From positions 3,038,001 to 3,102,000 of the forward strand of contig NZ_AP031573.1 of assembly GCF_041154745.1 (NCBI RefSeq): DNA of 64,000 nucleotides, given 5' to 3'. Made by a program: the position numbers and the translations under genes. This stretch comes from Flavobacterium sp. CFS9 (GTDB lineage Bacteria > Bacteroidota > Bacteroidia > Flavobacteriales > Flavobacteriaceae). Each line of letters begins with the position of its first letter. Position 1 is the stretch's first letter. Shown here piece after piece: positions 1 through 8,512 of this stretch. The notes beneath the pieces were generated by a model. It saw nothing but the letters and a program-made list of their open reading frames with translations. It had not been told where the DNA came from and ran no database searches.

Positions 1-801
1 GTCCAGAGGCCCAGAGTGGCAACAACCAAAAAGCCAACTTATACCAAACCAATTGGCAAAAAATACCCTTCTACAAATAATACAACTGAGGTTATTCAGT
101 CTACTTCAAAAACAGTTGTAACCAGCGATTTAATCAATAATTATATTTTACAGTACAAAGATATTGCAATAGGCAATATGCAGAAGTACGGCATTCCGGC
201 AAGTATCATTCTGGCACAGGGAATTTTAGAATCCGGTGCAGGAAAAGGAGATCTGGCCCTGGAAGCCAATAATCATTTTGGGATTAAATGTCATAAGGAT
301 TGGCTGGGAGAAAGTGTTCGTCACGATGATGATTCTGCTCAGGAATGTTTCAGAAAATATACAGAAGCATCTGAATCGTACAGAGATCACGCTTTATTTT
401 TGGTTGGAAAAAACAGATATGCAACTTTATTTACTTACGAAAAAGACGATTATAAATCTTGGGCAAAGGGATTAAGAGCGGCAGGTTATGCGACAGATCC
501 CAATTATCCGGATAAATTAATTAGCTATATCGAACGATACAATTTACATCAATACGATTGTCAGGTTACTGGAAAAAGCTATAAACCTTTTGAAAAATCA
601 GCTCCGGTGAGAAGTTCTTCGGCTTCTTCCAACACTCCGTCATCTTCTAATTCCAATGATCCAAATTTATATGAAGTTCAAAAGGGAGATACCTTGTATT
701 CGATTTCAAAAAAATTCAACGTATTGGTTGACGATTTAAAACAAAAAAATAATCTTTCGGATAACGCGATTTCGATAGGACAGAAGTTGAGAGTGAAATA
801 G
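1..801 (+). CDS. Glucosaminidase (GH73-type) with C-terminal LysM domain, 5' truncated
   Basis: The reading frame is open from base 1, so the gene begins before the window; a GTG at 16 is only an internal codon. The visible part starts with a Lys/Thr/Pro-rich linker. A mannosyl-glycoprotein endo-beta-N-acetylglucosaminidase-like domain follows (about residues 40-180 of the visible protein), with the GILESGAGKG stretch holding the likely catalytic Glu and a following NNHFGIKCH motif. After a Ser-rich linker comes one C-terminal LysM repeat (YEVQKGDTLYSISKKF...GQKLRVK). The family hydrolyses the glycan backbone of peptidoglycan, and LysM binds the same polymer. I infer a periplasmic or outer-membrane cell-wall hydrolase used in growth or daughter-cell separation. 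The missing N-terminus should hold a signal peptide or lipobox. It lies directly before hemL in the same orientation. Confidence 0.88.
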   Translation, partial: VQRPRVATTKKPTYTKPIGKKYPSTNNTTEVIQSTSKTVVTSDLINNYILQYKDIAIGNMQKYGIPASIILAQGILESGAGKGDLALEANNHFGIKCHKDWLGESVRHDDDSAQECFRKYTEASESYRDHALFLVGKNRYATLFTYEKDDYKSWAKGLRAAGYATDPNYPDKLISYIERYNLHQYDCQVTGKSYKPFEKSAPVRSSSASSNTPSSSNSNDPNLYEVQKGDTLYSISKKFNVLVDDLKQKNNLSDNAISIGQKLRVK

Positions 802-882
802 TTTTCAGTCTCAGTCTCGGTTTTCAGTGTTGGTTCGAATTCATTAAAATCTAAATTCAGAAATCTAAAATCTAAAATCATA

Positions 883-2169
883 ATGATTTATAAAAGAAGT
901 AGTCAGCTTTTTGCTGAAGCAGAAAAAGTAATTCCGGGAGGAGTAAATTCACCGGTAAGAGCATTTAAAGCGGTTGGTGGAACTCCAATTTTTGTAAAGA
1001 GCGCCAAGGGTGCTTATTTGTATGATGAAGACGGAAATAAATTAATCGATTATATCAATTCATGGGGGCCAATGGTCCTGGGACATGCTTACCAGCCAGT
1101 TGTGGATGCGGTAATCGAAAAAGCAAAACTGGGAACTTCTTTTGGAATGCCAACGGAATTAGAAACTGAAATTGCAGCTTTAGCGGTTTCGATGGTTCCG
1201 AATATTGATAAAATAAGATTTGTAAATTCAGGTACAGAGGCTTGCATGAGTGCCATTCGTTTGGCTCGTGGATTTACAAAAAGAGATAAAATCATCAAGT
1301 TTGCAGGCTGTTACCACGGACATTCAGATTCATTTTTGATTCAGGCGGGAAGTGGTGCCGTAACTTTCGGATCGCCAAACAGCCCTGGTGTTACAGAAGG
1401 AACTGCAAAAGATACTTTATTGGCAAAATACAATGATCTAGAGAATGTAAAAACTTTAATCGACGCTAATAAAGGTGAAATTGCTGCGATTATCATCGAA
1501 GCTGTTGCAGGAAATATGGGGTGTATCCCGCCACAAAAAGGTTTTCTGGAAGGCTTAAGAGAATTGTGTACGGCAAACGGAATTTTACTGATTTTTGATG
1601 AGGTTATGACTGGTTTCCGTTTGGCTCGTGGTGGAGTTCAGGAATTGTACAACATCAATGCGGATATCGTAACTTTCGGAAAAGTAATTGGTGGAGGTTT
1701 ACCTGTAGGTGCTTTTGCAGCCCGTGAAGAAATCATGAATTATCTAGCACCGCTTGGTCCGGTATATCAGGCAGGAACATTATCAGGGAATCCGTTGGCA
1801 ATGGCTGCAGGTTTGGCAATGTTACAGGCACTGAATAATGATCCGGCAATCTTTACCCGTTTAGAAGAAAAAACAGCTTACTTAGAAGCCGGAATCGATA
1901 GAGTTTTAAAAGCCAATAATGTGATTTTTACAATCAATAGAGTAGGATCGATGATTTCAGTTCATTTTGATGCAAATCCGGTTGTTGATTTTCAAACTGC
2001 TGCGAAAGGCGATAATGAAACGTTTAAAAAATTCTTCCACGGCTTGTTGCAAGAAGGGGTTTATATTGCACCATCGGCTTACGAAACCTGGTTTATTACC
2101 GATGCGCTAACTTATGAAGATCTTGATTTTACAATCAATGCGATAGATAAAGTTTCGAAAACTTTTTAA
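883..2169 (+). CDS. hemL: Glutamate-1-semialdehyde 2,1-aminomutase
   Basis: A 428-aa class-III PLP aminotransferase fold enzyme of the usual HemL length. It converts glutamate-1-semialdehyde to 5-aminolevulinate, the last step of the C5 route to haem precursors, in the cytoplasm. Diagnostic motifs are the start [24 protein letters not shown], the [15 protein letters not shown] stretch, the [10 protein letters not shown] motif with the PLP-contacting Asp, and [15 protein letters not shown], in which K267 is the Schiff-base lysine. The ATG at 883 is preceded by an A/T-rich tract rather than a Shine-Dalgarno sequence, normal for this phylum. It is followed by a terminator at 2206-2243. No other haem gene is adjacent. 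Confidence 0.97.
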   Translation: MIYKRSSQLFAEAEKVIPGGVNSPVRAFKAVGGTPIFVKSAKGAYLYDEDGNKLIDYINSWGPMVLGHAYQPVVDAVIEKAKLGTSFGMPTELETEIAALAVSMVPNIDKIRFVNSGTEACMSAIRLARGFTKRDKIIKFAGCYHGHSDSFLIQAGSGAVTFGSPNSPGVTEGTAKDTLLAKYNDLENVKTLIDANKGEIAAIIIEAVAGNMGCIPPQKGFLEGLRELCTANGILLIFDEVMTGFRLARGGVQELYNINADIVTFGKVIGGGLPVGAFAAREEIMNYLAPLGPVYQAGTLSGNPLAMAAGLAMLQALNNDPAIFTRLEEKTAYLEAGIDRVLKANNVIFTINRVGSMISVHFDANPVVDFQTAAKGDNETFKKFFHGLLQEGVYIAPSAYETWFITDALTYEDLDFTINAIDKVSKTF

Positions 2170-2205
2170 ATCTTAGAAATTAAAGTATATATTTTTTTTC
2201 AATCG

Positions 2206-2243
2206 AAGACTCAGTTTTTTTAGTAAAGCTGGGTCTTTTTTTT
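2206..2243 (+). terminator. Intrinsic terminator after hemL
   Basis: AAGACTCAG (2206-2214) pairs with CTGGGTCTT (2229-2237), with one G-T wobble, and runs into a T-tract to 2243. It sits 37 bases after the hemL stop. Confidence 0.75.
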
Positions 2244-2249
2244 GTTTTG

Positions 2250-2365
2250 TAGTCGCGGTGTTTAGTCGCAGTGTTCAGTTACAGTGTTCAGTCACAGTTT
2301 ACATTTCACATTTCACATTTCACATTTCACACAATTCAGTCTCGATTTACAGTTTAAACACTAAA
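2250..2365. repeat. CAGT-rich and CATTTCA degenerate tandem repeats
   Basis: In the 308-base gap after hemL, short units resembling GTGTTCAGT / TCGCAGTGTTCAGT recur several times. They are followed by four tandem copies of a CATTTCA-type 8-mer (2303-2332) and another CAGTCTCG unit. Related CAGT units occur at 801-835 and 43474-43525. The repeats have no coding potential. The rest of the gap up to 2477 is AT-rich leader with no clear motif. Confidence 0.65.
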
Positions 2366-2477
2366 ATCGACAAGTAATCGACAAGTAGTTAATGAAAAGT
2401 TAATAAATGACTTTGTTATCATATATTCAGGATAAAAATTATTTTTGTTTATTACATAACCATTAAACCTGCAATAA

Positions 2478-4952
2478 ATGAAGAAATTTCTCATTTTAAC
2501 TACAATAGCAGCATTTGTGCTATTTCCCACTTCTCAATTTGCACAATCAAATAAGAAAAAATCTAAAAAAGACGAATCGGCAGCTGCTCCACCGGAGAAA
2601 AAACCGGAGTCATCAATTAAAGACTATAGCAAGGTAATCACCAAGGACGCTATTTCAGATGATGGACTTTTTAAAGTACATAAAGTCGATAAAAAATACT
2701 ATTTCGAGATTCCCAATAAATACCTGAACAAAGACATGCTTTTAGTAAGCAGGCTGTCTAAACTGCCGGCTAATTTGGGTGGCGGTTATGTAAACGCAGG
2801 ATCAGAAACCAATGAGCAACTAATTGTCTGGCAGCGTTTTCAGGATAAAATTCTAATCAAATCAAAATCATACAATGCAGTTGCCAACGATACTTTACCG
2901 ATCAGTATTTCGGTAAAATCAAATAACTACGAACCTACTTTATTTGCTTTTGACATTGTGGCTTTTAGTAAAGATTCGGCTAACACGGTAGTAGATGTTA
3001 CTAAATTTTACAGCACCGATGTGAAAGCCATTAGTGGGATATCGGCAGAAATGCGTGAGACGTATAAAGTAAAAGGACTTGACGATTCAAGAAGTTTTAT
3101 TAATACGATCAAAAGTTTTCCGATGAATATCGAGGTGATTCAGGATATGACCTATAATGCTTCAAAACCATCGATGCTGGAAGATACAGAATCAATTAGC
3201 ATTCAAATGAACCAATCGATGATTTTATTGCCTGAAGTACCAATGAAACCAAGATTGGCAGATCCAAGAGTAGGCTGGTTTACCATAAGCCAGTACGATT
3301 ATGGAAGCAATGAATTGAAATCTGACCTTAAAACTTACATTCGCCGTTGGAGATTGGAACCGAAAGATCCGGAAGCGTATGCAAGAGGAGAACTAGTTGA
3401 ACCGGTAAAACCTATCGTTTACTATTTAGACCCTGCGACTCCTGAAAAATTACGCAAGTATATTAAACAAGGAATCGAAGAATGGCAGAAGCCTTTTGAG
3501 ACGGCAGGATTTAAGAATGCCATTATCGCAAAAGATGCCCCGACAAAAGAAGAAGATCCTGACTTTAGTCCGGAAGATGTTCGATATTCTGTTGTTCGTT
3601 ATGTGGCGAGTACTACTCGAAATGCAGTTGGTCCGAGTGTTTCCGACCCTAGAAGCGGTGAAATAATCGAAAGCGATGTGATCTGGTACCACAATCATTT
3701 ACGTTCTTACAGAAACCGATATTTATTAGAAACCGGAGCGGCAAACCCATCAGCCAGAACATTACAAACCGGTGATGAAGAAATGGGAGAGATGATGCGT
3801 ATGGTAATTGCTCATGAAGTAGGTCATGCTTTAGGTTTTCCGCATAATATGGGGGCAAGCTGTGCCTATGATGTAGAAAGTTACCGAAATGGTGATTTTA
3901 CACAGCAAAACGGAATTTCTGCCAGTATTATGGACTATGCGAGATACAATTATATTGCACAGCCGGGAGATAAAAATATTCGTTTTATTCGTAAAATGGG
4001 AGCTTACGATCACTATGCTCTGAACTGGGGATACAGAGTGATTCCGAATGCAAAATCTCCTCAGGACGAAACAGCAACTCTGGACAAATGGATTTTGGAC
4101 AAAGCCGGAAATCCTTTGTATAAATTTGGAAAACAAAGCAGTGCTTTTGACCCTACTTCTCAAACCGAAGATATTGGAAATAATTCAATGAAAGCAAGTA
4201 CTTACGGGCTTAAAAACCTGGAATATGTAGCAGCCCACCTGAACGAATGGACCAGTAATGTGACCAATAACTACGAAGATCTGGATGAATTGTACAAAGA
4301 AATGTTAGACGTTTGGAGCCGATATGTTGGGCATGTGGTGACAAATGTTGGTGGGGTTTATGAAAATACAAAGAAACCAAATCAGGCAGGAAGTGTTTAT
4401 GAGGTAGTACCGAAAGCGAAACAAATTGAAGCAATGAACTGGCTTCAGGCAAATGCTTTTGCATCACCAACATGGATTGTAAATGTCACGACTTTAAAGA
4501 ATACCGATTTTGCAGGTTATGCAGAAAAATTCAGAAGTTTACAGGTGAGACAGCTGAACAGCTTGCTTAGTATTGGACGTATCGGCAGATTGGTAGACAA
4601 TGAAATTCTGGGGGCAGATACTTACAAAGCGCTGGATTTATTGAGAGATACCCGAAAAGGAATCTGGAAAGAAGCCGCAACACCAGGAAATGTTACGATT
4701 TACAGAAGAAACTTGCAGCGTGGCTATATTGATCGAATGGGAGCCTTAATGACAGAAGAAATTAAGCCATCTGACCGATCAACGGTATATTATAATGTGG
4801 GGCAATCTGATGTCAGAGCCTTGGTTCGTGGAGAACTGAATGCGTTAAGAGGTACACTTTTAGCAGCAAAAGCAAGACCCGTAAATGCAGAAACCAAATA
4901 CCATTACGAGGATTGTATTAAAAGAATTGACTTAATTCTTAATCCGAAATAA
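2478..4952 (+). CDS. Secreted zinc-dependent metalloprotease (DUF5117/DUF5118 type)
   Basis: An 824-aa protein with a Sec signal peptide (about residues 1-22) followed by a Lys/Glu/Pro-rich linker. The zinc site is HEVGHALGFPHN, with H446, E447, H450 and H456: the HExxHxxGxxH metzincin-like signature. The architecture matches the large Bacteroidota family annotated as zinc-dependent metalloproteases with DUF5117 and DUF5118 domains N-terminal to a DUF4953 catalytic part. A downstream SIMDYARYNYIAQ segment provides the Met expected of a metzincin Met-turn. The protein should act in the periplasm or at the cell surface; its substrate is unknown. No C-terminal T9SS sorting domain is evident. It is monocistronic, with a terminator directly after the stop. 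Confidence 0.9.
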   Translation: MKKFLILTTIAAFVLFPTSQFAQSNKKKSKKDESAAAPPEKKPESSIKDYSKVITKDAISDDGLFKVHKVDKKYYFEIPNKYLNKDMLLVSRLSKLPANLGGGYVNAGSETNEQLIVWQRFQDKILIKSKSYNAVANDTLPISISVKSNNYEPTLFAFDIVAFSKDSANTVVDVTKFYSTDVKAISGISAEMRETYKVKGLDDSRSFINTIKSFPMNIEVIQDMTYNASKPSMLEDTESISIQMNQSMILLPEVPMKPRLADPRVGWFTISQYDYGSNELKSDLKTYIRRWRLEPKDPEAYARGELVEPVKPIVYYLDPATPEKLRKYIKQGIEEWQKPFETAGFKNAIIAKDAPTKEEDPDFSPEDVRYSVVRYVASTTRNAVGPSVSDPRSGEIIESDVIWYHNHLRSYRNRYLLETGAANPSARTLQTGDEEMGEMMRMVIAHEVGHALGFPHNMGASCAYDVESYRNGDFTQQNGISASIMDYARYNYIAQPGDKNIRFIRKMGAYDHYALNWGYRVIPNAKSPQDETATLDKWILDKAGNPLYKFGKQSSAFDPTSQTEDIGNNSMKASTYGLKNLEYVAAHLNEWTSNVTNNYEDLDELYKEMLDVWSRYVGHVVTNVGGVYENTKKPNQAGSVYEVVPKAKQIEAMNWLQANAFASPTWIVNVTTLKNTDFAGYAEKFRSLQVRQLNSLLSIGRIGRLVDNEILGADTYKALDLLRDTRKGIWKEAATPGNVTIYRRNLQRGYIDRMGALMTEEIKPSDRSTVYYNVGQSDVRALVRGELNALRGTLLAAKARPVNAETKYHYEDCIKRIDLILNPK

Positions 4953-4960
4953 GAATTTAT

Positions 4961-4990
4961 AAAAAAAGAGGCTTTAGGGCCTCTTTTTTT
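4961..4990. terminator. Bidirectional terminator between convergent genes
   Basis: AAAAAAAGAGGC and GCCTCTTTTTTT form a long stem around a 6-base loop. A-tract and T-tract flank it symmetrically, so it can serve both the protease gene (plus) and the Spy-like gene (minus, ending at 5001). Confidence 0.85.
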
Positions 4991-5000
4991 GTGAATAAGA

Positions 5001-5435
5001 TTAATTGTTATCTTTTCTGTCTTTCATTTTTTCTTTTGCTTTCTCCCTGTTCTCGTCTTTGATGGCAGTCCATTTTTTGTATTGGTCGTCATTCAGGATC
5101 GATTTCATTTTGGCATCATTAGCCGTTTTTTCATCTGCCATTTGTTGTTTAAAAGCTGCTTTCTGCTCTGTAGTGAGTTTTGTACCACTATCTTTTCTGT
5201 TTTTACGGTCTTCTCTAAACTTTTCAGCGTTGGCACTTCTGTCAGCCAGAAGCTGTTTGATCTGAGTTTGCTGATTGGCATCCAGATTTAGTTCAGAAGT
5301 AAGTTTCTTTAATTGTCTGTCATTGCGTTGTTCGGGAGTTAGTCGCTCTCTTTGTGGTTGAGCAGACTGATCCGCTTCTTGTGCAAAACCTGCTATCCCA
5401 ACGAATAACAAAGCTGCAATAATTAATTTTTTCAT
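5001..5435 (-). CDS. Spy/CpxP-like small periplasmic protein
   Basis: A 144-aa protein with a clear signal peptide (MKKLIIAALLFVGIAGFAQ) and a highly charged, helical mature region rich in Lys, Glu, Gln and Asp. It carries two LTxEQ motifs (RLTPEQRNDRQ and KLTTEQKAAF), as in Spy/CpxP-type periplasmic proteins, plus a NLDANQQTQIKQLL helix. Family members act as periplasmic chaperones or envelope-stress sensors; that role here is an inference from motif and composition. It ends in a basic tail (KEKMKDRKDNN). It is convergent with the metalloprotease gene and shares its terminator. No stress regulator is adjacent. Confidence 0.72.
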   Translation of the reverse strand: MKKLIIAALLFVGIAGFAQEADQSAQPQRERLTPEQRNDRQLKKLTSELNLDANQQTQIKQLLADRSANAEKFREDRKNRKDSGTKLTTEQKAAFKQQMADEKTANDAKMKSILNDDQYKKWTAIKDENREKAKEKMKDRKDNN

Positions 5436-5678
5436 GAGGTACGTTTTTTAATTGTTTATAGCGTTTAGACTTTATCGGAGGAAAGAGGTTTAACGAGATC
5501 GTCAGAATTATAGTTTATTTAACAAAATCAGATGTGAAACCAGTTTATCTGATTGGTTTTTAGTGTTTTAATAATGGTTTTGTCGGTCTATGTTTTTTGT
5601 CATGTTTTTATAAGAAAAGGTTAATTAAATTTGTTCTTAATATTAGGAATAAGGAATAGTTATCATCAGAATCAAAAA

Positions 5679-6602
5679 ATGGAAGAGGTATTTAATAAAA
5701 AAAATAAAAACAGGGTTTTAAAAGCGGTAAATGGAGAGATGTCCTATCAGAAGTTAACTGCAGCAGAATGGCATCAGTTTGTTCAAAACTGGAATTATGA
5801 TGATGGGATTGAACCGTTTGAGTGGATTGTCAAACAAAAAACACTTGATAAAGGAACTGTTCTTTGTTTGTATTGGCTGTTGCAGCCCGATTATTTTTGC
5901 AGGTTTAAAAGTGAAGACGAGGCAAGAGAAGATTTGCATTTCGGGCAATATAAATTGTTGAAAGAAATCGAAGAAAGATATACAGCAGGCTTTTATCAGG
6001 ACGAAAATTTTTCCTTTGATCCCAAAGAAAGTTTTGCAGATGAAAATTCCGGTTTAAAATGCATTCCAGCTGAAATGCTGATTAAGACAAAAGGAGTAGC
6101 TTTCGAACGACTGGATATTGAATTTGCTTTTTTAAGAAATCCGAACGAAAAAGAGCTGAAAACGATCGCCAGCCGCATTGCAGATGCCGTGAAGATTATT
6201 CAGATTTCAAAACCTGATTTTGTTTACGATAATTCAGATACAGCAGTAAGTGCCATTGTCGACAGTGTAGGATACTGGAAAGTGAATGAGTTAGGGAAGA
6301 TCAAAATTAAAAATCTGTCGTATTTATGGATGGATTGTATGCATAAAAAACACAATTGGGACTGGATTGTCTGGGATTGGGAAACCGGAAATAATCTGGG
6401 GGTAACAAATGTTACCAAAGAGCTAACCTGTTTGGCAGATACCATTATCAATCATACCATAGACGGATTTCAGTCAACTTCGATAATTAGTGATTTGTAC
6501 AAGGACTTAGAAGGAGTGAATAATTTTTATGATTTAAAAAGAGATCTTTACAGCGGGATTGGGTTACTTTTTAGTACCGATCATATGAAATTCAGAAACT
6601 AA
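5679..6602 (+). CDS. DUF4274 domain-containing protein
   Basis: The chosen start is the ATG at 5679 (307 aa); a TTG 48 bases upstream in the same frame would add residues with no family resemblance. The N-terminal part has WNYDDGIEPFEWIVKQ, DKGTVLCLYWLLQPDYF and later FGQYKLLKEIEERY, which match the DUF4274 family pattern. The C-terminal half is Trp-rich (KHNWDWIVWDWETG) and I do not recognise it. There is no signal peptide or membrane segment, so the protein is probably cytoplasmic. DUF4274 proteins sometimes occur near polymorphic-toxin immunity genes, but no toxin lies nearby here. The function is unknown. Confidence 0.7.
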   Translation: MEEVFNKKNKNRVLKAVNGEMSYQKLTAAEWHQFVQNWNYDDGIEPFEWIVKQKTLDKGTVLCLYWLLQPDYFCRFKSEDEAREDLHFGQYKLLKEIEERYTAGFYQDENFSFDPKESFADENSGLKCIPAEMLIKTKGVAFERLDIEFAFLRNPNEKELKTIASRIADAVKIIQISKPDFVYDNSDTAVSAIVDSVGYWKVNELGKIKIKNLSYLWMDCMHKKHNWDWIVWDWETGNNLGVTNVTKELTCLADTIINHTIDGFQSTSIISDLYKDLEGVNNFYDLKRDLYSGIGLLFSTDHMKFRN

Positions 6603-6699
6603 TAGGTGCTAATTTTTCTAACTGCAGCAAATTAACTTTAGAAGAATTGTTTAATTTAGTAAAAAACAGAAGCTAAAAACTTTAAAAAATAAAGACAAG

Positions 6700-7725
6700 A
6701 TGAGTTTAAACAATACAGTTAATAAGAATAAAATAGCTTTTTTTTCAACACAGCCTTACGATAAAACCTTCTTTAATAAATATAATGATTCGTTTGGTTT
6801 TGAATTGGATTTCTTTGAAACACAATTGAATCCTCAAACAGCTGCATTGATTGAAAAAGCATTGATTGTTTGTGTTTTTGTGAACGATATTGTCAACGAA
6901 GCAGTATTGAAGCAATTGGCTGAAAAAGGAGTGAAAATTATTGCTTTGCGTTGTGCAGGTTTTAATAATGTTGATTTGGATGCCGCTAAAAAGTACAATT
7001 TGAAAGTTTGCCGTGTTCCTGCTTATTCGCCTCAGGCTGTTGCAGAGCATGCTATGGCGATGATTCTGACCTTGAATAGAAAAACGCATAAAGCTTACAA
7101 CAGGGTTAGGGAACAAAATTTTGCACTGAATGGTTTATTAGGATTCGATTTGTTTGGGAAGACTGTCGGAATCATTGGAACTGGAAATATTGGGAAGGCC
7201 TTTGCAAAGATTGCGATAGGATTTGGCTGTAAAGTTCTGGCGTATGATATCGTAACCAGTGTAGAAATGGAAAAAGACGGGGTGCAGTTTGTTTCGCTGG
7301 AAGAAATCTTCAAATCCAGTGATATTATCTCTTTGCATTGTCCCTTAAACGACCAAACGAAACATATTGTTAACAAGGAGTCTATTCTTTTAATGAAAGA
7401 CAGCGTGATGATCATCAATACCAGTCGTGGAGCTTTGATTGAAACAGCGGCTGTTATTGAAGGTCTGAAAGAAGGTAAAATAGGGTATTTGGGAATTGAT
7501 GTTTACGAACAGGAGGAGAAATTATTTTTTAGAGATCTTTCAGCTGATATTATTCAGGACGATGCGATTCAGCGTTTGATGAGTTTTCCAAATGTACTGG
7601 TGACCGCACATCAGGCCTTTTTTACGAATGAAGCTTTAACGCAGATCGCTTTGGTGACTTTTAATAACATTAAGTCTTTGCTGGATCAGAATGATATCGA
7701 AAATAAAGCAGCTTTGTTAGTTTAA
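6700..7725 (+). CDS. ldhA: D-lactate dehydrogenase (2-hydroxyacid dehydrogenase family)
   Basis: A 341-aa cytoplasmic NAD-dependent D-2-hydroxyacid dehydrogenase that should reduce pyruvate to D-lactate. It follows Escherichia coli LdhA closely along its length: SFGFELDFFETQL, IALRCAGFNNVDLDAAK, RVPAYSPQAVAEHA, the Rossmann motif GIIGTGNIG, the NTSRGALI stretch with the substrate-binding Arg, and TAHQAFFTNEAL with the catalytic His at residue 304. The substrate assignment rests on this similarity. The gene is on its own, 97 bases after the DUF4274 gene. A decayed copy of a palindromic repeat (7736-7760) follows the stop. Confidence 0.9.
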   Translation: MSLNNTVNKNKIAFFSTQPYDKTFFNKYNDSFGFELDFFETQLNPQTAALIEKALIVCVFVNDIVNEAVLKQLAEKGVKIIALRCAGFNNVDLDAAKKYNLKVCRVPAYSPQAVAEHAMAMILTLNRKTHKAYNRVREQNFALNGLLGFDLFGKTVGIIGTGNIGKAFAKIAIGFGCKVLAYDIVTSVEMEKDGVQFVSLEEIFKSSDIISLHCPLNDQTKHIVNKESILLMKDSVMIINTSRGALIETAAVIEGLKEGKIGYLGIDVYEQEEKLFFRDLSADIIQDDAIQRLMSFPNVLVTAHQAFFTNEALTQIALVTFNNIKSLLDQNDIENKAALLV

Positions 7726-7735
7726 ATGAAATTAC

Positions 7736-7760
7736 AAACCCGACAGGTTTTAAAAACCGG
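7736..7760. repeat. Decayed copy of the AAACCCGACAGGTTTT palindromic element
   Basis: The left arm AAACCCGACAGGTTTT is intact, but the right arm has decayed to AAAACCGG. The perfect copy is at 8422-8454. Confidence 0.7.
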
Positions 7761-7799
7761 TTTAGAAACGGAATCGTAAAAATTAAAAAAAGTGAAAAT

Positions 7800-8402
7800 A
7801 TGAAAAGAAAAATTTTAATGGCATTTATAGTTTTAGGAATGATTTCGTGCCAGAATAAAGAAAAAACAGAAAAAGAAAATGTTATCGAAGCAATGGCAAC
7901 TGACACCATGACAAAAACAGCAGTCGGAACTGCGGATGTAAGTGATGTTCCTGTAAAAGACGATAAAACGGTAGAGTTAATCAGAAAGCAGCTTCTGGTT
8001 TTGCTAAAAAAGGATTTACCGGCTTTGACAAAAGACGATAGGTTTTTTTATTATGATGCATTTGATTTAAATAATGATCAGAAAGAGGAGTATTTTGTAG
8101 GCTTCTCTAATTCCTATTTTTGTGGAAGTGGTGGCTGCTCCGGATACATTTTAAATAATGACGGAAGTCTGATTAATTCTTTTACAGTAACTGATTTCCC
8201 AATTTATGTAACCACTTCAGTATCTGAAAAATTTTATAATCTAATAGCTGTAAGTGGAGGGAAATTTCATCTTCTAAAACTGAAAAACGGAAAATATCCG
8301 TCAAATCCATCTGTTCAGGAAGTTGTCAAAGAGGAGGCTACAAGAGAAAATGCAAAGGTTTTGGATATTGATGGGAAGAAGTTGGAGAAGTACTCGTTTT
8401 AA
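7800..8402 (+). CDS. Hypothetical lipoprotein
   Basis: A 200-aa protein beginning with a lipoprotein signal (MKRKILMAFIVLGMISC, lipobox GMISC with Cys17) and a Lys/Glu-rich linker. The mature part contains FYYDAFDLNNDQKEEYFVGFSNSYFCGSGG, which resembles the calcium-loop-like surface proteins with an FG-GAP-type DxNxDxxxE pattern, and a Cys-containing glycine turn (CGSGGC). It is probably anchored in a membrane facing the periplasm. I do not recognise a characterised family and infer no function. It is followed by the perfect palindrome at 8422-8454, which may act as its terminator. Confidence 0.75.
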   Translation: MKRKILMAFIVLGMISCQNKEKTEKENVIEAMATDTMTKTAVGTADVSDVPVKDDKTVELIRKQLLVLLKKDLPALTKDDRFFYYDAFDLNNDQKEEYFVGFSNSYFCGSGGCSGYILNNDGSLINSFTVTDFPIYVTTSVSEKFYNLIAVSGGKFHLLKLKNGKYPSNPSVQEVVKEEATRENAKVLDIDGKKLEKYSF

Positions 8403-8421
8403 TCAAATTGTATTAAAAAAT

Positions 8422-8454
8422 AAACCCGACAGGTTTTTAAAACCTGTCGGGTTT
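8422..8454. repeat. Perfect 33-bp intergenic palindrome, terminator-like
   Basis: AAACCCGACAGGTTTT is followed by one T and then its exact reverse complement, giving 16-base arms. It lies between convergent genes, so it could terminate both. The same left arm is found at 7736, which makes it a dispersed element and not only a local terminator. Confidence 0.85.
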
Positions 8455-8512
8455 GAATATTAAGATGTCAATATTAGAATTTTGAATTCCCAGAATTGAC
8501 TTTTTTATAAAA

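Noticed and set aside
1..801. Glucosaminidase-LysM gene as a phage endolysin
   Set aside because: No holin or other phage genes are present; the Thr/Pro/Lys linker and LysM are typical of chromosomal cell-wall hydrolases.
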